Shown here one piece after another: positions 10,770 to 21,135 of a stretch of 64,000 bases of DNA. Both the position numbers and the translations under genes were made by a program. Under the pieces are notes generated by a model. The model saw nothing but the letters and a program-made list of their open reading frames with translations. It was not told where the DNA came from and ran no database searches. Location of the stretch: NCBI GenBank assembly GCA_032718475.1, contig JAUCBJ010006960.1, positions 62,001-126,000 on the forward strand, read 5' to 3'. Origin of the DNA: Nemertoderma westbladi. Lineage: Eukaryota; Xenacoelomorpha; Nemertodermatida; Nemertodermatidae. Numbering within the stretch: position 1 is the stretch's first letter; each line of letters starts with the position of its first letter.

Positions 10770-13222
10770 ATAGTGGACCCAGTGGTCACAAGTCCCAGAT
10801 AGACCATATTCTGTTTCGTAGGAAATACAGGAGCTCTATACAAGACTGTAATGCATTTACACTTCGACCCTTCTCCAGTGATCACCGCCTTATTGTGGCC
10901 AAGGTAAGACTTAGTCTGCGTGCTAGCAGAACAACGAAATCTGCCTTGCCGCGGCATGACTGGTCCTCTCTGTTGCAACAGCCAAGTGTGAGATCCAGCT
11001 TCACACTACAGCTGAGCAACAGGTATGAGGCTCTTGCCTCTGAGGCGGCAGATCACTGTGAGGGCTATACTGCCTTTACAGAAGCAGTTAAGTTAGCAGC
11101 TGCAGAAACAGTTCCTGTATACCCTCGAAACAGGAAAAGGGCCCCCTGGACTGACAACAAAATTCAGAAGTGCCGAAATGACCTTCATAATATATATATA
11201 TAGATATATTTATTTATACATTATGTAAAAACAATAACAAATACACCAAACAATGTACCGGTATAAAGGTATTGTCCAACATAACATATAGGATTACCCC
11301 TAAAGCTTTGCAGCTTATAAGGCGCAGAAAGAGTCCCGACTCAAACAGACTACAGCGGCCAAGAATGCTGTTAAGGCTGCATCTAGGTCCCTGAACAGGC
11401 AGTACTCTGTTAATCTACAGGAGCTAATAAACCAACAGGTTGATGCCATCAATGATGCTGACGACAGCAGGCAATCATCCCAGGCATGGAGATCGATCAA
11501 CATGCTTGCTGGTCGAAATAGCCAACCAACCACCAAGGTTAAGGCTGAATCACCAGCCGATCGCCTCAATGGTTGGAAAGCCCACTTTGAAAAGCTCCTC
11601 AATAATGACAGGGTATTGCCTGATAACTTTATAGAAGTAAAAGTGTCTGAGTCTGTACTCCCAGATATTCCCATTGGCGATATCTCCTTTGCAGAAGTGA
11701 AGGCTGCTGCAAAGAGCATTAAGACCAATCGTGGCAGTGGAGTAGATGGTGTTCCCCCTGAGGTCTTTAAAATACCTGAGTGTTTAAAGCTCATCTATCC
11801 CATAATAGTAGACATGTACCGAACAACAAGAGTCCCACAAGAAATGAAAACAAATAAGTTGGTGCCAGTTCCCAAGAAGGGCAACCTAACACTCCATGGT
11901 TCTTTTCGGGGAATCTCATTGATCTCGATTGCTGCAAAGCTATACAATAGGATTCTATTAAATCGCATCAGGGATCCCATTGAGAGACTGCTCCGTGGAA
12001 ATCAGAATGGGTTCCGTAAAGGTCGTGGGACCATGGAGCCCATTTTGGCACTTAGAAGGATAATTGAAGAATTATCAAAAAAAAAGACAGGCATCTGGCT
12101 GTTATCTTTGTTGACTTCCTCAAGGCCTTTGATTCAGTCTCTCGCTCACGTATGTTTACCATACTTTCATTATATGGGATTCCTGATGAAATTATTGCAG
12201 CAATCAGATCAGTATACGATGGTTCGACAACATTTGTGTCTACTGTTGACGGTGACACAGAACCATTTGAAGTGTTATGGGGCGTCCTCCAAGGAAACAC
12301 ACTTGCACCATTCTTGTTCATTATTGTGGTTGACTATGTTCTACGCATGTCCTTAGATCATCATAATGATTATGGGGTGATGATAACTCCACCTACTGGC
12401 TCCAGAAGTCGAGGAAATCCTCGACTTAAGGACCTCGAAAGTACCTAACTGATCTAGACTTTGCTGATGACTTAGGAGTACTCTCAGAATCATTAGAGGG
12501 AGCCCAACGGCTCCTCAGCTCATTAGAACATGCTGCTTCTAGTGTTGGTCTTTTTATTAACTCCAGAAAGACCAAAATTCTGACAGTTAACTTTGAAAGT
12601 CCTCAGCAAGTCTCTGATCGGATGAGCATAAGCTCAAAGGATGGTATGTTTGAGCATGTGGACGACTTCTGTTACCTGGGATCATGGATCCGGAAGTCAG
12701 GTGAGGGGACCTTCGAATACGTAAGGGAAAGGCATGGGCAGCCTTGAATAGGCTTTCCAGGATTTGGAAGTCACCGAGAATTAATCGGAAACTTAAGGTC
12801 CGATTATTTAGAGCAGCAGTAGTTCCAGTACTCCTCTATGGGAGTCCATGCTGGGCTCTAACTGCTGAGGACACCAAATCTCTGGATGGCACATTCACAA
12901 GAATGCTACGCCGGGTTCATTGTGTCAAGTACAATGCACACATCTCCAGCCAGACACTATATAACATTGGAGGTGTTCTAGAGTAAGAACAAAATCGCCT
13001 ACGCTTTGCAGGACATTGCTTTCGCCGTGAGGACCAGCCAGTGCATAATCTTGTACTTTGGCAGCCTCATGGATTGAATAAGCATGGTGGACAGCCCATG
13101 ACTTTCTTGAGACGCATCTTAAAGGACACTGGCCTTAAAGATGCGGATGATCTAGCAAATGTCATAGGTGATAGGGAGTTGTGGCGGTGCAATTTTGTTG
13201 ACAAGCCGGCAGAGCATTCTTA
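10770..13222 (+). pseudogene. RTE-A endonuclease-RT copy 2, multiply frameshifted
   Basis: The endonuclease end (SDHRLIVAKVRLS near 10880) and the linker are followed, after an AT-rich insert, by the RT: NGFRKGRGT near 12010, VLQGNTLAP near 12285 and the FADD box near 12460. Breaks relative to copy 1 are an expanded A-run near 12080, a rearranged patch at 12418-12445, a 2-bp gain at about 12705, and loss of about 23 bp near 12976. LQGD has become LQGN. The final C-terminal block (HNLVLW to DKPAEHS) is intact. It is not functional. Confidence 0.85.
11191..11316. repeat. 126-bp AT-rich insertion in RTE-A copy 2
   Basis: The segment is absent from RTE-A copy 1, where the flanks join directly (CTTCATAAGGCGC). 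It begins with an (AT)n run and contains TACCGGTA. ATAA borders it on both sides (11187-11190 and 11317-11320). Read on the minus strand it ends in an AT-rich tail, which could be the 3' end of a short retroposed element. Identity unknown. Confidence 0.5.
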
Positions 13223-13265
13223 AAAATGCAGCTGCAATGCAGCATGCCGATCCTAGTAGTAGTAG

Positions 13266-14449
13266 CCATGTGTAGAACTACAGAAGAACAAAATTTAGAT
13301 TCAAGCGGAACTCTAAGTACCAGTACAAAATATAGCAATGGGTGGTACTGTAAAGTAAGTACACAGTTTAGCTACAGGGTTACAGCTACGTTAAACTTAA
13401 AGTAAACTCAACTTACAGTACGTCATGACGAATAACTAAAGACTGTTTTTTTTCTATGTGACAACATTTTGAGAAACTTTGTCAGCAACTTGGTGAGCAA
13501 GTCAGTAGTCAGGTTCCCGATCAAGTTGCTCTATGTAAACGCGAAGTTTGTTGCTGTAAGATAAGCCTCATATAACAGAGAATAAAAGTTAATGTTAATT
13601 TTTAAGTTGCTAGTTGCAGACCAAGTTGTCCAAAACTTACGGAACCCCATAGCGACATTGTCACAAACTTTAATGAGGGATACAAACATTAATCAAGAAC
13701 ACAAACATTAATGAGTTAATGTGGGACATATATTAATCAGGGGATAAACTATAATGATGGCCACAAACAATGATGGGGGACACATTTGTCACTGAAATCA
13801 TGTTCACAAATATTAATGAAGGACACACATTAATCAGGGGCACAATCATTCCCTCCCATTCATGCTACCCCCATCACACTTAGTGATAACATATTCTGAC
13901 CAAACCAATAAACTATGTTATTACCAATTGAGGGAAAGGAGCAGGTTAGAGACACGGCTTTTCTAAACAAAACAATAAACGATGTTGTTACCAAATAAAT
14001 GAAGGAGTAAAAAAATGACGTACATGATGGGGAATCAGGAATGGAGGCCAGAACCACTGATGGTAGTCATCATCGGGACGGACACTACAAACTGAGAAAG
14101 CGGGACACCCATCGGAGCAGTAGTAGTAGGGAAATTTGATTGCGAACCGGTTGGTGTATTAAACGTTATAGCACAATTGTCACAGAAACAGCCATTTATC
14201 AAATGCTGTTGAAATGTGCCACATCGTTTACAGACTCCCAATATAGCATTACTATCATCAAGTTACATAGTACAGTAGTATATCCGTTACAGCAGTACAC
14301 GGTACACGGTAGGGTGAGTCAGGGAGACTTGACTTTAGGGGAGACTTGATTTTTTTTTTATAACTCAATAACTATTGTAAATTATTTAACAATACCACGC
14401 AAAAATGTGTAAAATACATGTAGGCTACACCCGCGCAACAATGTCTTAT
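13266..14449. repeat. Intergenic stretch with short tandem repeats
   Basis: At about 13665-13850 a degenerate motif of the type 'acaaacattaatnaggggaca' recurs five or more times at roughly 30-bp spacing. The rest is unique AT-rich sequence. A possible small coding frame at 14035-14263 (minus) is listed separately. Nothing else coding is supported. Confidence 0.5.
14035..14263 (-). CDS. Candidate small exon with CxxC-CxxC zinc-ribbon-like motif
   Basis: A minus-strand frame, open from about 14263 to a TGA at 14035, reads CKRCG, then ten residues, then CDNC: a four-Cys zinc-ribbon pattern. A Thr/Pro/Ser-rich tail follows. No ATG is near its start and there is no strong splice acceptor (the nearest is a weak GATGATAG). 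It could be a host exon or a transposon remnant. The four cysteines in a short frame are the only reason to keep it. Confidence 0.25.
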
Positions 14450-14575
14450 TACCTTTCGGATCATGGATCCGGAAGTCAGGTGAGGACCTTCGAATACGTA
14501 AGGGAAAGGCATGGGCAGCCTTGAATAGGCTTTCCAGGATTTGGAAGTCACCGAGAATTAATCGGAAACTTAAGG
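14450..14575 (+). mobile_element. RTE-A internal fragment
   Basis: About 120 bp match the RTE-A C-terminal coding region ('ggatcatggatccggaagtc' through 'atcggaaacttaagg'). Both ends are truncated and no tail is present. It lies 170 bp downstream of the globin stop codon, in the opposite orientation to the gene. Confidence 0.85.
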
Positions 14576-14744
14576 AACATAAAGAAATATAAACATAAAG
14601 AAATATAATTGCAACCCTTAACATGCACCTAGTTATTATATCTCACGAAACAGTTCTTCCAAGACAGGGACAATATAGTAATGGAGTATTAATAATCTTA
14701 AGATATAATGAACCGTTTAAAGTTGTTGAGTCAGACCAGCCCTT

Positions 14745-14885
14745 TTAAGCAGCAGCCTCTTCCATACCTTCCTTCACGCATCGCATTATAAAATCCCAAT
14801 AAAGAGACAATGCGACAAGTGTATCTTGATCCACCATTCCACCGCAACACTGAATAACCATGTTTACAAAAGCCGGCTTCATAAG
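14745..14885 (-). CDS. Globin gene, terminal exon (exon 3; helices G-H)
   Basis: The exon starts after a strong acceptor (a pyrimidine run ending TTTTTTAG) at 14886 and reads 46 codons to TAA at 14745-14747. The product begins LMKPAFVNMV and ends CVKEGMEEAAA. It has the amphipathic H-helix pattern with the usual Trp (SLYWDF) and a neuroglobin-like ending. Its phase-0 start matches the phase-0 end of the exon at 15437-15662. That is the globin G7.0 intron position, conserved across animals. Length (46 residues) is close to vertebrate globin exon 3 (about 42). No AATAAA is obvious just downstream; an RTE-A fragment lies at 14450-14575. Confidence 0.8.
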   Translation of the reverse strand, partial: LMKPAFVNMVIQCCGGMVDQDTLVALSLYWDFIMRCVKEGMEEAAA

Positions 14886-15436
14886 CTAAAAAATAAAAAG
14901 TAAGATAACTTCAATCAATAGAAATACAAATAAGTAACATTACTCCATTCAATAGCCTCTCTACATACTGTATAGAGTGTATAATTGTTTTTAATTCTCC
15001 ACTAAAGACTTGACACTGTCGCCTGTCGCCAATGGATTTTGTCAAAAGTTAATGTATATAGAAAGATTCAAGAATAATATGTCAATACATAGTTTTGAAC
15101 CAGATTTTGTTGAAAAGCCGGCACAGCATTCTTAAAAATGCAGCTGCAATGCAGCATGCCGATCCTAGTAGTTGAACTAAGCCTACTGATACTCACATGC
15201 ACGCATGACACATATTACCAATATATAATGTACATTCCTTATCGTATTAATGCCGGTTTATTTTTTAAACTTTGCACATTTTTGGTCAACTCTTAGTCAG
15301 GAACCTGAAAATTTATTTTCGTAACGAATTTAACTTATCCTCAACTTAAGTTTACGTGGCAGAGATGGAGTCAAATTCGTGACAGAGTAATCGGCAACAA
15401 AATGCTGACAAAGTTGATCACCAGTTTTCTACTTAC
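14886..15436 (-). other. Globin intron 2 (G7.0) with an RTE-A insertion
   Basis: The intron is 551 bp with donor GTAAGT and acceptor TTTTTTAG. It contains the last 70 bp of an RTE-A element, in antisense to the gene. No other feature is seen. Confidence 0.75.
15103..15172 (+). mobile_element. RTE-A 3'-terminal fragment
   Basis: Seventy bp of the RTE-A 3' end, from 'ttttgttgaaaagccggcac' to the (TAG)n tail, sit in globin intron 2. This severely 5'-truncated copy is typical of incomplete target-primed reverse transcription. Confidence 0.85.
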
Positions 15437-15662
15437 ATCGAACATTTTAAAAGGAACTGTGTGAGCTGTGTGGGTCCTCCCGAGATTTCTCCACATATCC
15501 GCGCAGACAGTGGGTTCTGCAACCTTATTTATAGTACAGGTAATGTGGCTGAGCCCTCGCGTAAGATGTGCTTCCATGTGGATGTTTTCACGAAGTTCAT
15601 ACAGTGGTCTATCTTTGACGAACCAGAAGTAGTTTTGTGCTTCAGGTGTATCAGTGAAAAAC
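15437..15662 (-). CDS. Globin gene, central exon (exon 2; helices C-G, haem pocket)
   Basis: The exon reads 75 codons between acceptor TTTAG|G (15663-15664) and donor GAT|GTAAGT (15431-15436). The first base completes a codon split after its second base, the globin B12.2 intron position; the exon ends in phase 0 (G7.0). Human beta-globin exon 2 has 74 codons in the same frame. Residue 6 is the C2 Pro in a TPEAQNYF block that aligns with the vertebrate C helix ending in the CD1 Phe. His 32 in MEAHLTRG fits distal E7. His 64 in LGRTHTAH fits proximal F8 and resembles the neuroglobin LGRKH block. Globins bind haem for oxygen transport, storage or redox roles. Exon 1 (helices A-B) was not found, so whether the gene is functional is open. 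Confidence 0.85.
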
Positions 15663-15788
15663 CTAAACAATTCAGTGACAGCTTGGTAGAGAAAATAAGA
15701 GAATAATTAATATCCAAAACAAATTTTTGGATTTTAAAAAATATTGTGTAAAATATTATTATTTTATTATTAATATTATTATTTTAAG
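15663..15788. other. Start of globin intron 1 (minus sense)
   Basis: Upstream of the B12.2 acceptor is a pyrimidine-rich run on the minus strand and then AT-rich sequence. I searched minus-strand donor-like sites out to about 19 kb for an exon 1 carrying helices A-B and ending in phase 2 with the right pattern. None was convincing. Confidence 0.4.
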
Positions 15789-16048
15789 CAGCATCTTGGT
15801 CTAGTGGTGACATTACTGTGCTTCCGATTAAGGAGCCCGGGTTCGATCCCTAGATGGGGCAGCACTGTTTGGGCACAGTGCTTTAAATGCTGCAGCCTAG
15901 CCCAACCCCGGCTTTCATCCTTCAGTGGTCGATAAATGGGAACCAAGGCAACTTGGGAAACAGAGTGGAAGGGTTTACTGTGGAAGATCATCCATGGTGG
16001 TGAACAGGCATTCCTTGGCTTAACGAGCCTAAAAGATTCTCCCATTCA
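15789..16048 (+). repeat. SINE family S1, full-length-looking copy
   Basis: The tRNA-like head has A box TGGTCTAGTGG (15798) and B box GGTTCGATCCC (about 15840). The body contains 'ctttcatccttcagtggtcg' and ends with 'cttggcttaacgagcctaaa' before an AT-rich tail. A truncated relative lies at 443-552. It sits upstream of globin exon 2, in antisense to the gene. Confidence 0.8.
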
Positions 16049-16186
16049 ATATTATTACAGTATTTTGTTATTTATAAAATGGTTACGGTTACCATGGTTA
16101 ATCATCAAATATGGTGGGTTACCTCGGCTATTATCTTGTACAACTTCAAAACTTTAACCTGCTGCATTGCATATTTTCTCACTTAA

Positions 16187-16559
16187 GGCCCGTTCACATC
16201 CAACGGAACGGTACACCGCGCGGTGTACCACATCCAACGGAACGGTACACCGCGCGGTGTACCACATCCAACGGAACGGTACACCGCGCGGTGTACCGCA
16301 GGGCCAGCGGTACACCGCTGACTGTGAACGACTCAACAGGTAGTTGTGCGCTAAACCGCGCGGTTTACCACAGCCCATTTAAACAATGTTAAAACAATTA
16401 ATGTAATTTCCTGTTGAATTCACAGTCGACAGATAGACAATCAGTTACCGCAATTGTACCGTTGGGTGTAAACGGGCTCCGGGTAGTGTACCGCTGGCTT
16501 ACCGCTTCAATACCGCCAGACTACTTTACCGCTCACGCACCGTTGGATGTGAACGGGGC
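16187..16559. mobile_element. MITE with TTAA flanks and internal palindromic repeats
   Basis: The 373-bp element has terminal inverted repeats of about 20 bp (left GGCCCGTTCACATCCAACGG; right the inverse, with GCCCC for GGCCC). It is flanked by TTAA at 16183-16186 and 16560-16563. It has no coding capacity. Inside, a 34-bp unit is repeated three times (16198-16299). Each unit contains the perfect 20-bp palindrome GGTACACCGCGCGGTGTACC. The superfamily is uncertain: TTAA suggests piggyBac, whereas the GGCCCGTTCACA start also resembles Harbinger-like MITEs. Confidence 0.75.
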
Positions 16560-16784
16560 TTAATGTTGTCCTACATGGCGCTTCAAATCGGAGATTAATC
16601 AGAAATAAATTATTGTAGGCTATTGTTCTCTTTTGATAGTAATTATCCATTAAATAAATATCCATTCATCCATCCAAAAATACCCAATATTTGGTCTCCT
16701 GTAGGCCTATCCGCTATCTGAACATTGTTAACCTTATGCATTAACTTTTTATCGGTACTTACTTCCGATGACTTAAGCTCAGGC

Positions 16785-17010
16785 GCTCAGTTGGCTGAGC
16801 GCCGGGCCTGCAATCTATTGGTTGTAGGTTCAGCCCCGCCAGGGTCCACTCAGCCTTTCATCCACTGGGGTCGATAAAATGAGTACCAGTTAAATAACTG
16901 GGAGCAAATCTTGGGATAGGAGTAGCACCCACCCCTACCCTCAGGTAGCAGCTATCGAAAGAGGAGCCTTTGGGTCGCCTCCGTCTTCAGCCGACTGTTT
17001 GCGATTAAAC
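16785..17010 (+). repeat. SINE family S2 (tRNA-derived)
   Basis: The head has an A-box-like TCAGTTGGCTGAGCGC and a B box GTTCAGCCCC. A core follows with CCTTTCATCCACTGGGGTCG then ATAAAATGAGTACCAGTT. From memory this core resembles SINE cores of marine invertebrates such as cephalopods. It runs to about 17010, where the 3' end is indistinct. Confidence 0.7.
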
Positions 17011-17559
17011 TTACTTTATTTTCCAAGTTGTATATTACAACCTCATTACTTTACGAATCACCGATAGTTTACATCATTTTGTGGTGCCTCTTAACTCACT
17101 CATGTTACATTATATTTATCCACCCACAATCTCAAAACTTGTTCAACTTACTTGTTCATAAATATCAATCCAGGTTCATGATATCCATCAGCTACAACTT
17201 TATCCCACACTTTTTTCACTAGGAATTGTTGTGAATCAGTTAGCGCCATTAAATAGATGTTGTATTATATAGCAATGGGAGAATTTTAATGTCTTGAATG
17301 GCAAAATTTTCTCAAATTTCCTTAGCAGTGGTTTGAATGTTTCAACCACCTCACCTCTTGGACAAACGCCAAAATTTACATTAAATTATTTTTACGTAAA
17401 AAATACAAGAAGCAAATTACTGTCTACTACTAAGAACAATAATGAATTAATTGTTGATAACAGTTATAGATAAATAATATGATTATTTGCAATGATAGCT
17501 TGTGTGAAAGTAGCAAGCAAGAAGTACGATAAAGGTATTTAAAATAATATATTACATTT
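17011..17559. other. AT-rich stretch, no gene seen
   Basis: A 64-codon plus-strand frame at 17028-17222 is low-complexity and hydrophobic, with no family resemblance. I see no other structure before the minisatellite. Confidence 0.4.
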
Positions 17560-18128
17560 TAGTATGGCTAAAATTTTAGTATTTTAGTATTATTATTATT
17601 ATTTAGTATTATTTTAGTATTTTAGTATTATTATTATTATTATTATTATTTAGTATTATTTTAGTATTTTAGTATTATTATTATTATTATTATTTAGTAT
17701 TATTTTAGTATTTTAGTATTATTATTATTTAGTATTATTTTAGTATTTTAGTATTTTAGTATTATTATTATTATTTAGTATTATTTTAGTATTTTAGTAT
17801 TATTATTATTATTATTATTATTTAGTATTATTTTAGTATTTTAGTATTATTATTATTTAGTATTATTTTAGTATTTTAGTATTTTAGTATTATTATTATT
17901 ATTTAGTATTATTTTAGTATTTTAGTATTATTATTATTATTATTATTATTTAGTATTATTTTAGTATTTTAGTATTATTATTATTATTATTATTATTTAG
18001 TATTATTTTAGTATTTTAGTATTATTATTATTATTATTATTATTTAGTATTATTTTAGTATTTTAGTATTATTATTATTATTATTATTATTTAGTATTAT
18101 TTTAGTATTTTATTTAGTATTTTAGTAT
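17560..18128. repeat. Minisatellite of TTAGTATTA/TTATTATTA blocks
   Basis: About 570 bp are built from 'tttagtattattttagtatt' blocks alternating with (TTA)n runs of variable length. This gives a higher-order unit of about 40-60 bp repeated roughly 11 times. One strand is nearly free of C. Confidence 0.9.
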
Positions 18129-18970
18129 GGCAGCTTAGTATTGTGCTGGTGGATTGACAAGTTGTCTTTGTAAAATGAGTACAGGTAAATGTAATATTTA
18201 ATTAAATTATGTTGTGACTAATTATCCAGTAATTGAGACGGACAAATGGATGGACAAATTAATATATAGTCTCAATTTTTAATATCAATTAAAGGGAAGG
18301 GGGTAGGCACGTAATTCTAACCAAAACAATAAACTAAAGTCGATAGGACAGGTTACCCTATCTGAATTGAATATAAATAAAGAAGACATTAAACCAGACA
18401 ACACACCAACAAATTACATCACTATGTTTACACACAAACATTAAATTAGTCTTTGTAAGTCATACGATACTTATAAAAACCGTTGTATCATCTCAAACTG
18501 CATCATATAAAAAATCAATAATATATTAATTAAATTATATACGATGATATTTGCCAGGTTTCCAACTAGAATGCACTGTAGGTAGTTTTAACTCTCTGTA
18601 CAGCCAAGTATGTTGTACTTTATGATATTTAATTAATAGTCATTTCATATATAAAGGAAGAACCTTTTGTCGAAGTTATTATTGTGCATTCGGTTTATTC
18701 CCAATTAAAAGGATTAATTGATTTATATAATTATGCAATGCACCATACTGGAAGAGATCAAGTATAGGTATTTATTAATCCAGTTTGGAACTTGGCAAGC
18801 ATTATTATAAATATAAAATAATTGTGATCAAAGTAGCCTACAGTGTATGAAGGTATAGAATAGCTGAAATACCAATTTTGTGAGTTTAGTTTATTGACCG
18901 TCCGCAACTCCACCACCTCCATCCGCGAGGCCACCGTGTAGTAGGAACCTTATAACATTATTCCTTTGCC
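18129..18970. other. AT-rich intergenic stretch
   Basis: No coding frame, RNA gene or clear repeat is seen. The segment ends at an RTE-A fragment. Confidence 0.4.
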
Positions 18971-19437
18971 GTACTCCTCTATGGGAGTCCATGCTGGGCT
19001 CTAACTGCTGAGGACACCAAATCTCTGGATGGCACATTCACAAGAATGCTACGCCGGGTTCATTGTGTCAAGTTCAATGCACACATCTCCAACCAGACAC
19101 TATATAACATTGGAGGTGTCTCATTGGTTCCCCCAAGCTTGACACTAGAGCATAATCGCCTCCGCTTTGCAGGACATTGCTTTCGCCGTGAGGACCAGCC
19201 AGTGCATAATCTTGTACTTTGGCAGCCTCATGAAGTGAATAAGCATGGTGGACAGCCCATGACTTTCTTGAGACGCATCTTAAAGGACACTGGCCTTGAA
19301 GATGCGGATGATCTAGCAAATGTCATGGGTGATAGGGAGTTGTGGCGGTGCAATTTTGTCGATAAGCCGGCACAGCATTCTTAAAAATGCAGCTGCAATG
19401 CAGCATGCCGATCCTAGTAGTAGTAGTAGTAGTAGTA
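18971..19437 (+). mobile_element. RTE-A 3' fragment (about 465 bp)
   Basis: The copy is 5'-truncated and begins in the LLYGSPCW region. The C-terminal 112-codon frame (19046-19384; RRVHCVKFN through DKPAQHS) is intact, followed by the family 3' end and a (TAG)7-8 tail. It lies 100 bp upstream of RTE-A copy 3 in the same orientation. Confidence 0.9.
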
Positions 19438-19537
19438 TAACATTATACTGTAATAATCCATAGGATTATTCCATAGGAATTTCAAATGCGATCCTGACTT
19501 ATATATATAGATATACTCGTAAACCATATGTAACCAT

Positions 19538-19932
19538 ATAGACCATATCCTGTTTCGTAGGAAATACAGGAGCTCTATACAAGACTGTAATGCATTTACA
19601 CTACGACCCTTCTCCAGTGATCACCGCCTTATTGTGGCCAAGGTAAGACTTAGTCTGCGTGCTAGCAGAACAACGAAATCTGCCTTGCCGCGGCATGACT
19701 GGTCCTCTCTGTTGCAACAGCCAAGTGTGAGATCCAGCTTCACACTACAGCTGAGTAACAGGTATGAGGTTCTTGCCTCTGAGGCGGCAGATCACTGTGA
19801 GGGCTATACTGCCTTCACAGAGGCAGTTAAGTTAGCAGCTGCGGAAACAGTTCCTGTATACCCTCGGAACAGGAAACGGGCCCCCTGGACTGACAACAAA
19901 ATTCAGAAGTGCCGAAATGACCTCTACAAGGC
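19538..19932 (+). pseudogene. RTE-A copy 3, segment 1 (endonuclease end and linker)
   Basis: The segment matches copies 1 and 2 from the end of the endonuclease (IVAKVRLSLRASR near 19634) through the linker (RAPWTDNKIQKCRNDLYK). It stops at the target duplication AAGGC (19928-19932), where BEL-1 begins. Confidence 0.9.
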
Positions 19933-21135
19933 TGTTCGCGCTTTCAGACCTTTGGCAGTTTAACCCGCCAAATTAGGATGTCTTCTAGATAATAAATCGC
20001 TTTAGCCTCTAACAAGTATTTGATTCACTACACTAGTTGAAACCAATCTGTGCGCGATCATTCACCCGTTGGATATACCCGGGAGATTGACTTCGACGGC
20101 TTAATCGTATTGCTATGTAAGCCTAATGTATTATTCGACTGACAGTATTATATAATCTCTGACAATATTATTCACCTTCGGGGAATATTAACAGTTCCTT
20201 TAGGACGTGGCGCTCTATCTATATAAACAGAGTTATGACTTAAACTACTCACAACGATATGGCTTAGTTACAATTCACATATATGGCGCATTCTTTAGGA
20301 AATGCTTCGTTATCAGTCTCACTCATACACAATGCTGCACAATACTGCACACTGATCTGCCGATCTTCACTGATTTTAGTCACATATAAAAGGAACACGG
20401 ACCGAATCATGTAGGGTCTATCAAATAACATTAGATTCACTTCAAACCACTTTAACATAAGTCACAATCGTTATATGTAACCTTTCTCTCTTACCTTCGG
20501 TATATCAAGAATATTGGGTTTCGGGGTTATTTCTCGTTATTCCAAATATAATAATTCATCAACAAATATAATGAATAACCGACAGCAAAGCAGTAATGTT
20601 AAGTTAAGTTGCACAGTATGGGCCAGTTAACCAGTGTTAACCAGTGCAGATAACATTGAGTTACCCAGTTGGTTTGATAACGGATATATGTCCTTATAAT
20701 TAAGCCTACTAGTGTAAGGCTAAAGCAGAAAAGCACAAAAATACTCCAAAGCCGTTCTTCCTGGCTTAGAATAACCAACACTGAACACTGATAAGAATAA
20801 CTATAAGAATACCAGCTACCCTTATTCTACAAAGATCTCACCCACCACAGAGAATGAGCATACAGATAGGAAATTCAGTTCAGTAGATCTGTGATAGGTC
20901 AAAATCAAAACCAACTCAAATCCTATTGGCAGATACAGAAAGCAGGGCTATGGGGCAACCTTCCCAAGCTGGTTGGACGATCGAACATAGCCCAGATCCC
21001 TTCGTACAGCAAATCAGCCAATCAGCCGGTAGCTTGCACTATTCGAGCTAGAGATCCCTTTTTGAGTATTCCAGCGCCTTGGGGGGAACTGGTTAGCAAA
21101 GCAAACGAATCAGTTATCCCACAAAAGCTTTTACA
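19933..21135 (-). repeat. BEL-1 3' LTR
   Basis: The 1,203-bp repeat has TG...CA ends. Its first 724 bp reappear at 31194-31931 and its last 480 bp at 48208-48672, with very few differences by eye (for example GGCAGTTT against GGCAATTT near the start), so the insertion is recent. The inner boundary at 21136 is followed by a purine tract when read on the minus strand. Confidence 0.9.

Larger units (their letters stand above)
10758..13265 (+). mobile_element. RTE-A copy 2, 5'-truncated
   Basis: This is RTE-A from inside the endonuclease (at the 'ctatggactcatagtgg' block) to the (TAG)n tail at 13253-13265, on the plus strand. A separate short insertion interrupts it at 11191-11316. Confidence 0.9.

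Noticed and set aside
15789-15860. Functional tRNA gene
   Set aside because: A and B boxes are present but the cloverleaf does not close and the sequence continues into a repeated SINE body.
16198-16299. Three evenly spaced palindromic repeats, CRISPR-like at first sight
   Set aside because: The units are contiguous with no unique spacers, lie inside a TIR-bounded MITE, and the window is eukaryotic.
16100-18700. Candidate globin exon 1 at donor-like sites near 16118, 16158, 16735, 17352 and 18665 (minus)
   Set aside because: Each gave an in-frame stop within a few codons, the wrong residues, or a poor donor.
19074-19319. Antisense frames over RTE-A C-terminal fragments (also 58508-58729 and similar)
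   Set aside because: Shadows of the RTE-A coding strand, repeated only because the element is repeated.
20207-20458. Short frames repeated at 31468-31719
   Set aside because: Both copies lie inside the two BEL-1 LTR halves; they repeat because the LTR repeats, and the products have no protein-like features.
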